Origin: Alphaproteobacteria bacterium
Lineage (GTDB): Bacteria > Pseudomonadota > Alphaproteobacteria > UBA828
Reading direction: 5' to 3'
NCBI GenBank assembly: GCA_029937205.1
Contig: JAPYQV010000085.1
Location: 1-8,906 of the forward strand
DNA length: 8,906 bases
A program made the translations under genes and the position numbers. Shown piece by piece: positions 1 to 5,527 of this stretch (the stretch's first letter is position 1; every line of letters starts with the position of its first letter). A model generated the notes under the pieces. The model had not been told where the DNA came from. It saw nothing but the letters and a program-made list of their open reading frames with translations, and did no database searches.

Positions 1-1110
1 ACCGCAGGTGCGGTTCTGATAGCCCCAATCGGCGAACACCGGCGCCCAGAAGCCGGTATCCCAAAGCCGGCGGTAGGAATTGACGGTCGAGGAGCCGATC
101 GAGGTCAGCGCCTGAATATGTTCCATCACGCCGGCGATGCAGTTGAGCCCGATCGGGCCGGGCTTGCGTTTATCGATCGCCGGGTCGGGCATGAACATAT
201 TTTCGCCGCCCTTGGCGTAGGAGAAGACATCATCCATGGCCGCCGGCGGCGATTGGTGCAGTTCGTTGAGCTGGTCCTCGCCGCCGCGCCAGAGCGACAA
301 ATTGTGGTGGCAGCCGCTCGCCGAGACGCCGACGAAGGGCTTGGTCATGAAGCAGGCGATGACGTTGAACTCGCGCGCCACCTGGGCGCAGATCTGGCGG
401 TAGGTGGTCAGCCGGTCGGCGGTGCGGAGCGCATCGTCAAACATGAAATTGAGCTCGAGTTGGCCCGGCGCGTCTTCATGGTCGCCCTGGATCATGTCGA
501 AGCCCATGGCCTGGCAGTATTCGATGACGCGCATGAAGATCGGGCGCAATTCCTCGAACTGGTCGATGTGATAGCAATTCGGCTTGGTCACGCCGCCGTC
601 CGATTTGCCGTCCTCGCCGCGCTTCAGCCACATCATCTCCGGCTCGACCCCGGAGCGCATTTGCAGGCCGTGCTTGTCCTGAAACTCCTGGTGAATAAGG
701 CGCAGATTGCCGCGGCAGTCGGAGGTCAAATGGCCGCCGGGGTTTTCGCGTTCCTCGCGATTGCGATAGCAGGTGCAAAAGACCCGCGCCACCCGCTTGT
801 CCCACGGCAGTTGGGCAAAGGTCTCCGGATCGGGCATGCCGACCAGCTCGGAGGCTTCCGGCCCGTAGCCGATATAGTCGCCGGCCCGGTCGGTAAACAG
901 ATTGGCGGTCGAGCCGTAGACGAGTTGGAAGCCGCGTGACGCAATCTGCTCCCAATGATCCGCCGGCACGCCCTTGCCGACGATGCGCCCGGTGACCGAG
1001 ACGAATTGATAATAGATATAGGTGATGCCGAGCTCGTCGATCTTGTGGCGAACCTGGCGGACCAATTCATCGCGGCCGTCCTGGGCGACATGGACTTCAA
1101 GATCCGTCAT
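1..1110 (-). CDS. Glutamine-synthetase-family ligase, probable gamma-glutamyl-amine synthetase (C-terminus cut by window edge)
   Basis: The frame is open from an ATG at 1110 to the left edge, giving 370 residues with no stop; family members are usually 430-480 aa, so the last part is missing. GS landmarks occur in order: beta-grasp N-domain (about 30-110), metal ligands in GVEPE (E156, E158), GDHEDAPGQLE (E212, E219), the SASGCHHNLSL histidine (H268, equivalent to His269 of E. coli GS), NSYRRL (344-349) and WGYQNRT (362-368). True GS makes glutamine from glutamate, ammonia and ATP. Here the residue matching catalytic Glu327 is Trp355, and Asp50 appears to be Tyr65, so I infer gamma-glutamylation of an organic amine, as in PuuA or GMAS. 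It lies 16 nt downstream of the FAD oxidoreductase gene, in one operon, and a GGAGG ribosome site supports the start. Family certain; substrate unknown. Confidence 0.88.
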   Translation of the reverse strand, partial: MTDLEVHVAQDGRDELVRQVRHKIDELGITYIYYQFVSVTGRIVGKGVPADHWEQIASRGFQLVYGSTANLFTDRAGDYIGYGPEASELVGMPDPETFAQLPWDKRVARVFCTCYRNREERENPGGHLTSDCRGNLRLIHQEFQDKHGLQMRSGVEPEMMWLKRGEDGKSDGGVTKPNCYHIDQFEELRPIFMRVIEYCQAMGFDMIQGDHEDAPGQLELNFMFDDALRTADRLTTYRQICAQVAREFNVIACFMTKPFVGVSASGCHHNLSLWRGGEDQLNELHQSPPAAMDDVFSYAKGGENMFMPDPAIDKRKPGPIGLNCIAGVMEHIQALTSIGSSTVNSYRRLWDTGFWAPVFADWGYQNRTCG

Positions 1111-1117
1111 TTTATGT

Positions 1118-1122
1118 CCTCC
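1118..1122 (-). promoter_or_regulatory. Ribosome binding site of the left-edge GS-like gene
   Basis: A perfect GGAGG on the minus strand sits 7 nt before the ATG at 1110 and fixes that start. It lies within the 16-nt gap after the stop codon of the preceding oxidoreductase gene (1127-1129), consistent with a shared message. Confidence 0.75.
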
Positions 1123-1126
1123 GACA

Positions 1127-2467
1127 TTAGCTCCACGGGAATGGGCTGTTCGATACAGGATGCAGCTTGCCTTCGGCGAAGCGCGAGAAGCGGAATGGCT
1201 CCAGAAGCGCGCTCGGCGTGCCGAGGATTTCCTCGGCCACCAGCTTGCCGACGGCGAGCATTTTATAACCATGGTTGGAATCGGCGATGACGTAGCAATT
1301 TTCGCGGAAGCGGTCGAACACCGGGAAGCTGTCGGCGGTAAACGCGCCGATGCCGCCGGACGGCTCCTGGCGCCATTTGCCGATCTGTCCCTCGTAGCGC
1401 TTCTGGCAGAAGGCGAGGGCCGAGCACCAGGTTTCGGCAAAGAGATCGTCGACGATGAATTCCGGCGACTCGGCGCCGTAAGGATCGACCGCCACATCGG
1501 CGGCCGGGGTTTTCACCAAATAGGGAGCGGCGCCACCCTGGATGCCGCCGAAGTTGAAATCCGGCTTGTAATAGATGCCCCACATGTCTTCCGTCAGCAC
1601 GCGACCATCGACATCGGAACGGAGCGGCGCGTCGCAGTCGACATGAATGACCGGCGGCATGTTGCCGTCCTTAGCCATGCCGTAGCCAGGCTCGACACCG
1701 AGCGTGCCTTCCTGCAGGCACCAATAGACCCACATCGGCACATCGTGGTGAATTTCGCCGTCCCGGCCTTTGACGTCGATAAAATTGGGCAGCTCGAGCA
1801 TATCCCATAGACGCGGCACCCACGGGCCGGCGGCGAGGATAACCTCCTCGACGGTGATGCGGCCCTTGCTCGTTTCGACCGCGGTGATGGCACCGGAATT
1901 GCTGCCGCTCACCAGTTCGGTGACTTCGGTGCCGGACATGATACGCACGCCGGCGCCTTCGGCTTTGTCCGCCAGACCATAAAGCGAGGCCGTGTTGTTG
2001 GCATAGCCGCCGCGCTTTTCATGCAGGATTGAGGTGATGCCCTCGGCCTGCCAATCGTCGAAAAAGCCGCGCATATATTTCTTGCACGCGTCCTCACCCT
2101 CGATGAATTCCGATTCATAGCCGATCGCCTGCTGCTCGGCGGCAATCTGCGCCACATCTTGGCGCATGGATTCGGGACTGATCTGCATATAGCCAACATT
2201 GTGGAAATGATAGGCCTCGGCGTCGCTCTCCCAAAGATCAACGCATTCCGCCATCAGTTCGCGCATGGCCGGCTGGAAATAATTGTTGCGGATAACCCCG
2301 CAGGCGATGCCCGACGCGCCGGCGGCAATGCCGCCCTTGTCGATCACCAGTACATCCTCGCCGCTGCCGCGGCCCGAAGCCTTGAGGGCGGTCGCCAAAT
2401 GATAAGCGGTGCTGAGGCCGTGAATGCCGGCGCCGACAATGAGATATTTGGCGTGGGCGGAAATCAT
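1127..2467 (-). CDS. DAO-family FAD-dependent oxidoreductase, sarcosine oxidase beta (SoxB)-like
   Basis: A 446-aa flavoprotein with no signal peptide or membrane segment, so probably cytoplasmic. The N-terminus carries the dinucleotide fold (VGAGIHG, 11-17; acidic strand end VIDKGG around 43). It is followed by GASGIACGVIRNNYF (50-64), which resembles the SoxB region after the FAD site. ILAAGPWVP (210-218) and C-terminal DSNHGYKMLAVGKLVAEEI (396-414) complete the DAO pattern; Lys402 matches the HG(F/Y)K lysine that handles oxygen in monomeric sarcosine oxidase. The cysteine that binds flavin covalently in that enzyme seems absent (GAFTADSFPVFD, 374-385). The family oxidises secondary or tertiary amines and N-alkylated amino acids at C-N bonds. 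No SoxA, SoxD or SoxG gene is present, so it probably works alone. It is first in an operon with a GS-like ligase and divergent from a GntR gene, suggesting oxidation of the ligase product. The exact substrate is unknown. Confidence 0.87.
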   Translation of the reverse strand: MISAHAKYLIVGAGIHGLSTAYHLATALKASGRGSGEDVLVIDKGGIAAGASGIACGVIRNNYFQPAMRELMAECVDLWESDAEAYHFHNVGYMQISPESMRQDVAQIAAEQQAIGYESEFIEGEDACKKYMRGFFDDWQAEGITSILHEKRGGYANNTASLYGLADKAEGAGVRIMSGTEVTELVSGSNSGAITAVETSKGRITVEEVILAAGPWVPRLWDMLELPNFIDVKGRDGEIHHDVPMWVYWCLQEGTLGVEPGYGMAKDGNMPPVIHVDCDAPLRSDVDGRVLTEDMWGIYYKPDFNFGGIQGGAAPYLVKTPAADVAVDPYGAESPEFIVDDLFAETWCSALAFCQKRYEGQIGKWRQEPSGGIGAFTADSFPVFDRFRENCYVIADSNHGYKMLAVGKLVAEEILGTPSALLEPFRFSRFAEGKLHPVSNSPFPWS

Positions 2468-2484
2468 GCGCGGCGCAATTGATT

Positions 2485-2515
2485 ATTGTACCAATTCATA
2501 AATTGGTCTAAACAA
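2485..2515 (-). promoter_or_regulatory. Candidate sigma-70 promoter of the FAD oxidoreductase operon
   Basis: On the minus strand TTGTTT (2510-2515) and TACAAT (2485-2490) stand 19 nt apart. TACAAT matches the -10 consensus at five of six positions; the spacer is long, and TTTAGA with a 16-nt spacer is an alternative -35. Transcription would begin near 2478, giving a leader of about 11 nt before the ATG at 2467. Both hexamers lie in or next to the operator-like repeats, as expected if the regulator represses by blocking polymerase. Confidence 0.4.
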
Positions 2516-2516
2516 T
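2490..2516. promoter_or_regulatory. Probable GntR operator upstream of the FAD oxidoreductase operon
   Basis: Two overlapping inverted repeats share one half-site. ACCAATT (2490-2496) and AATTGGT (2501-2507) form a perfect 7-bp dyad around CATA. ATTGGT (2502-2507), spacer CTA, then AACAAT (2511-2516) matches the ATTGGT-N3-ACCAAT element found near the GntR start except for one base. FadR-subfamily GntR proteins typically bind T-N-G-T-N3-A-C-N-A dyads, which this second arrangement resembles. The site covers the candidate -35 region. Confidence 0.6.
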
Positions 2517-2632
2517 TTTGAACATTCGCTGTTGAATAAATCATCGTACCGCCCGTATCCTAGGAGATGGTTATTTATTTTGTCGGGATTAAACCGCCTG
2601 CCGGTATGGTTTGCAAGCCAAATAACCCTGAT

Positions 2633-2647
2633 ATTGGTCCTACCAAT
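2633..2647. promoter_or_regulatory. Probable GntR operator upstream of the regulator gene (autoregulation)
   Basis: ATTGGT-CCT-ACCAAT is a perfect 6-bp inverted repeat with a 3-bp centre and fits the FadR-subfamily consensus T-N-G-T-N3-A-C-N-A. It ends 8 nt before the GntR ATG, so it must overlap the promoter or the transcription start. A possible extended -10 (TGA-TATTGG, 2629-2637) lies inside it, but I hold that promoter only weakly. The match to the element on the other side of the region suggests one protein controls both directions. Confidence 0.65.
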
Positions 2648-2655
2648 TAAAATTT

Positions 2656-3372
2656 ATGGCAATAAACGTGCAGGAAACTGAGCCCAACGGCGCGCCGGCG
2701 AAATTGGCGGCCGTGCTGCGCGAGCAAATATTGCGCGGCGCCTTTCCGGACGGCCATAGGCTGCCGTCCGAACGGCAATTGGCGGAAGACAATGTGGTCT
2801 CGCGCGGCACTGTGCGTGAGGCGCTACGTCTCTTGGAACAGGGCAATCTGCTCAGTCGAAGAAGAGGCAGCGGCAGCTATGTGACCTATCCGGCGGAGCG
2901 TGGTGGGCCGGAGCGCGAGGATGTGGCTGAGATTACCAGCCCGCTGCAATTGCTCGAAGTGCGCCTGGCGCTCGAGCCGCAAATGGTGCGTCTCGCGTCG
3001 CGCAACATGACGGCACGCGACATCGCCGGCCTGGAGGAAGCGCTGCGCAATACCGAAAGTGCCACGAATGACGAAGAAACATTCTCCCACTGGGACAAGA
3101 TATTTCACCTGCGTATCGCCGAGGGCACGCGCAATCCGCTGATGATCACCATGTACGGCCAGATCAACCATGTGCGCACCCATGATCTCTGGGAATCGAT
3201 CAAAGGGGCGATCCTTACACCCCAACGCATCCGCCAATATAATAACCATCACCGCGAGGTGTTCGACGCCATTCGCCGGCGCGACCCGGAGGCCGCCGTT
3301 GCCTGCATGAACAATCATCTGCTGCTGGCGCAACAGGATCTGGTGGTCTCGCCCGCTGGAACCGACGGATGA
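2656..3372 (+). CDS. GntR-family transcriptional regulator, FadR/FCD subfamily
   Basis: A 238-aa DNA-binding regulator. Residues 14-78 form the winged helix-turn-helix: LAAVLREQILRGAF, then PSERQLAEDNVVSRGTVREA (37-56) as the recognition unit, then the wing RRRGSGSYV (68-76). Residues 95-225 form the helical FCD ligand domain. Its usual metal or ligand residues are visible: D147 and H151 in HWDKIFH, H198 or H199 in NNHHREVFDAI, and H221. Such proteins are usually repressors released by a small organic acid or pathway intermediate. It is divergent from the FAD oxidoreductase operon, and its stop codon overlaps the next gene's start, so it is probably the local regulator. The ATG has no Shine-Dalgarno sequence and lies just 8 nt after a perfect operator dyad, so the message may be leaderless or nearly so. 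The effector is unknown. Confidence 0.92.
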   Translation: MAINVQETEPNGAPAKLAAVLREQILRGAFPDGHRLPSERQLAEDNVVSRGTVREALRLLEQGNLLSRRRGSGSYVTYPAERGGPEREDVAEITSPLQLLEVRLALEPQMVRLASRNMTARDIAGLEEALRNTESATNDEETFSHWDKIFHLRIAEGTRNPLMITMYGQINHVRTHDLWESIKGAILTPQRIRQYNNHHREVFDAIRRRDPEAAVACMNNHLLLAQQDLVVSPAGTDG

Positions 3373-4121
3373 TGTTACGCGACAAAATCGCCATCGTGAC
3401 CGGCGCGGCCTCGGGCCTGGGCGCGGCCAGCGCGCGCGCCATGGCGCGCGAGGGCGCGGTGCTGATGCTGGCCGATATCGATGCGGAGGGCGGCGCGGCG
3501 CTGGCGGCGGAAATCAAAACGGCCGGCGGTGCGGCTGAATTTTGCCGCACCGACGTCAGCGATGAGGACGCCGTGGCCGAAATGGTGCGCCAAACGGTGG
3601 CACGCTTTGGCGGCCTCGATATCGCTTATAACAGCGCCGGTATTGAAGGCGTTGCCGGGCTCGTGCATGAGCTCGATATGGCCGATGTCAAGCGGACGTT
3701 GGATGTGTTGATCGGCGGCACCTATCACGCGATGAAATATGAAATCCGCGCGATGCTTGAATCCGCCGGCGGCGCGATCGTCAATGCGAGCTCAACCTGG
3801 GGCCTGAACGCCTCTCCCGGACGCTCGCCCTATATCGCCGGCAAGCACGCCATCGGCGGCCTGACCAAGAGCGCTGCCCTCGAGCATGCGGCGGGAAATA
3901 TCCGCATCAACGCCATTGCGCCCGGACCGATCATGACGCCGATGCTGCTCCGAGACTGGAAGGGTGACGCCGAGAAGGCGGCGGCCGGCGTTCCCATGCA
4001 ACGCGTCGGGCGGCCGGAAGAAGTAGCCGAAGCGGTGGTCTGGCTATGTTCGGACAAGGCAAGCTTCATCACCGGCCATATCCTGCCTATCGATGGCGGC
4101 ATGCTGGTCGAGGTCGGGTGA
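3369..4121 (+). CDS. Short-chain dehydrogenase/reductase (classical SDR)
   Basis: A 250-aa NAD(P)-dependent oxidoreductase of classical SDR length. TGAASGLG (11-18) is the cofactor loop. D36 at the end of the second strand (LADID) favours NAD over NADP. TDV (61-63) and NSAG (88-91) follow, then Ser141 or Ser142, Tyr155 and Lys159 (YIAGK) as the catalytic residues, PGPIMT (185-190), and the C-terminal GHILPIDGG (236-244). The helix-4 asparagine of the SDR tetrad appears replaced by Leu114 (LDVLIGG where LDVNLKG is usual). The start overlaps the regulator's stop as ATGA (3369-3372), implying translational coupling; the second ATG at 3372 is an equally possible start. It probably oxidises an alcohol or reduces a carbonyl in the same pathway. 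Substrate unknown. Confidence 0.9.
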   Translation: MMLRDKIAIVTGAASGLGAASARAMAREGAVLMLADIDAEGGAALAAEIKTAGGAAEFCRTDVSDEDAVAEMVRQTVARFGGLDIAYNSAGIEGVAGLVHELDMADVKRTLDVLIGGTYHAMKYEIRAMLESAGGAIVNASSTWGLNASPGRSPYIAGKHAIGGLTKSAALEHAAGNIRINAIAPGPIMTPMLLRDWKGDAEKAAAGVPMQRVGRPEEVAEAVVWLCSDKASFITGHILPIDGGMLVEVG

Positions 4122-4122
4122 G

Positions 4123-5436
4123 TTAGTAGGTGCGGCGGTAGCGCGCAAAAAGCTGTTCCGGCGCGGTGCTGCGGGCGTAATCGGCTTCCCAGTTTTTGAT
4201 GCTGACATAGCTCCGGTAGAGCTCGTCGGGAAACCAACCGCGCACCACCTGGTCCGCTTCCAAAGCGGCCAATGCCGCATCGAGACTGTCCGGCAAGGGC
4301 GTGATGCCGGCTTCCAGGCGCGCCTCTTCCGACATATCGGCGGGGTCGATTTCGGCCGGCCCGGGCAAGCTTAGATTTTTGCGAATGCCCTCGAGCCCAG
4401 CACGGGCCAGGACGCCGACGGCAAGATAGGGCGACGCCGTGCAATCGGACGCGCGAATTTCGAGATTGAAGCCTTTGGCGGCTTTCTCCGGATCGGCCGA
4501 AATGCCCGGCATGATGCGGATCGCCGCTTCGCGGTTTTGCCAGCCGATACAACGATAGCCGGTGCTCCAATGATGCGGGCCGAGGCGGTGATAGGACACC
4601 GGCGACGGCGCAATGATCGCCAGCAGGGCTTCAAAGTGGTTCAAAATGCCGGCGCAGAACTTGGCCGCCGTCGCGCTCAGGCCGAGCGCGTGAGCGCCGT
4701 CATAGGTGACGTTCAGGCCTTGTGCGTCGGCCAGGCTGAAATGAATGTGGCTGCCATTGCCGACATGCTCGGGCGTCGGTTTGGGCGAAAAGCTCGCGCG
4801 CACGCCATGGCGCCGCGCCGCCTCGCGGATGATTTCGCATGAGATCAGTGACGCGTCCGCCGCCTTCAGGGCAGGGCGCGGCGCGCAGCTGATTTCATAC
4901 TGGCCACGGCCATATTCCGGCTCGACCGTCTCCGGCGCCACACCGGCGGCGCTCAACATTTCCTCCAATTCGGTCAAGAAACCATGCTGCGCGCGGGCGG
5001 CGGCGAAGGAGAACGGCGCCTCGGGGTCAAAATCCGGGCCATGCAGGAGAAATTCGAGCTCGAATGCCGAGATGAGATCGAGCCCGGTTTCCGCTTTGAG
5101 ATCGGCAATGGCCTTTCGGCAGAACGTTCTGACACAGGCGCTCCAATCCTCACTGGGGCTGGGGCGCGAATTGCACAGCACGGCGTGGATTTCCGGATGC
5201 TCGCCCGAGGCCGGGATGGTAAAGCGCGTTTCCGCATCGGGGATTTGCCGCACCTCATCCACCGGCCCCCAGGGATTGTCGGCGAGATGCTCGAACGGCG
5301 TCATCGCCTGGCCGGCGCAGGCCCACCCCAGGCCGCTTTCCAGCCGGCTGTCGAAATCCCGGAGCGGCACGCCGCGCGTCCGGGTCATGCCGACCAGGTC
5401 GCTCCACAATAAATAAATTAATCCGCTCTCGCTCAT
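4123..5436 (-). CDS. Glutamine-synthetase-family ligase, probable gamma-glutamyl-amine synthetase
   Basis: A complete 437-aa GS-fold protein. Visible motifs are the metal ligands in AFELEF (E126, E128), EPEYGRGQYEIS (172-183), HVGNGSHIHFSL (H230, equivalent to His269), SYHRLGP (281-287), NREAAIR (301-307) and NLEIRASDCTASPYLA (324-339). The adenylylation-site tyrosine region of GlnA is not recognisable. The position of Glu327, which binds ammonium in GlnA, is Trp290 here, and the Asp50 loop reads WACAG (38-42), so an organic amine is the likelier acceptor. It is only distantly similar to the left-edge ligase, so a recent duplication is unlikely. A TAG stop two codons upstream of the ATG makes 5436 the earliest start; the ribosome site is weak. 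It diverges from the TMADH-like gene across 91 bp, suggesting a shared pathway. Confidence 0.88.
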   Translation of the reverse strand: MSESGLIYLLWSDLVGMTRTRGVPLRDFDSRLESGLGWACAGQAMTPFEHLADNPWGPVDEVRQIPDAETRFTIPASGEHPEIHAVLCNSRPSPSEDWSACVRTFCRKAIADLKAETGLDLISAFELEFLLHGPDFDPEAPFSFAAARAQHGFLTELEEMLSAAGVAPETVEPEYGRGQYEISCAPRPALKAADASLISCEIIREAARRHGVRASFSPKPTPEHVGNGSHIHFSLADAQGLNVTYDGAHALGLSATAAKFCAGILNHFEALLAIIAPSPVSYHRLGPHHWSTGYRCIGWQNREAAIRIMPGISADPEKAAKGFNLEIRASDCTASPYLAVGVLARAGLEGIRKNLSLPGPAEIDPADMSEEARLEAGITPLPDSLDAALAALEADQVVRGWFPDELYRSYVSIKNWEADYARSTAPEQLFARYRRTY

Positions 5437-5527
5437 CCGCTAGTCTCTTTTCCTGCGTGGCTCCCGGGCGGGCCACAATAGCTTGGGCGGGGCGCCCAGG
5501 AATACAGCTAAAAGATAAGGACAAGAC
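5437..5527. promoter_or_regulatory. Divergent spacer between the second GS-like gene and the TMADH-like gene
   Basis: This 91-bp gap must hold promoters for two outward-reading genes, but I see no strong -35/-10 pair. It holds a GC-rich inverted repeat, TGGGCG-GGG-CGCCCA (5484-5498). One G-T pair and one C-G pair can extend it outward, so it could be an operator or a hairpin in the leader of the right-hand gene. A CCCGGG palindrome (5463-5468) lies nearby. No ATTGGT-N3-ACCAAT element is present, so the GntR protein may not act here. Confidence 0.45.
5517..5521 (+). promoter_or_regulatory. Ribosome binding site of the TMADH-like gene
   Basis: AAGGA lies 6 nt before the ATG at 5528 and supports that start. 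The start also gives an N-terminus that lines up with trimethylamine dehydrogenase (RDPIFDILFEPVKIGP against RDPKHDILFEPIQIGP). Confidence 0.7.

Larger units (their letters stand above)
2468..2655. promoter_or_regulatory. Divergent control region between the FAD oxidoreductase and GntR genes
   Basis: This 188-bp stretch is the longest non-coding gap in the window. It is noticeably AT-richer than the flanking genes and separates two outward-reading transcription units. Operator-like repeats of ATTGGT/ACCAAT lie near each start codon (2490-2516 and 2633-2647), and a promoter candidate for the left unit overlaps the left repeats. The middle (about 2520-2630) shows no clear element. Neither start codon has a convincing Shine-Dalgarno sequence, so both messages may have very short leaders. 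Confidence 0.7.

Noticed and set aside
118..939. 273-codon plus-strand open frame opposite the left GS-like gene
   Set aside because: Its translation is low-complexity Ala/Arg/His-rich with no motif; the opposite strand encodes clear GS motifs throughout.
4123..5436. Calling this gene glnA (housekeeping glutamine synthetase)
   Set aside because: The residues aligned with Asp50 and Glu327 are not acidic, no adenylylation-site motif is recognisable, and no glnB or other nitrogen-regulation gene is adjacent.
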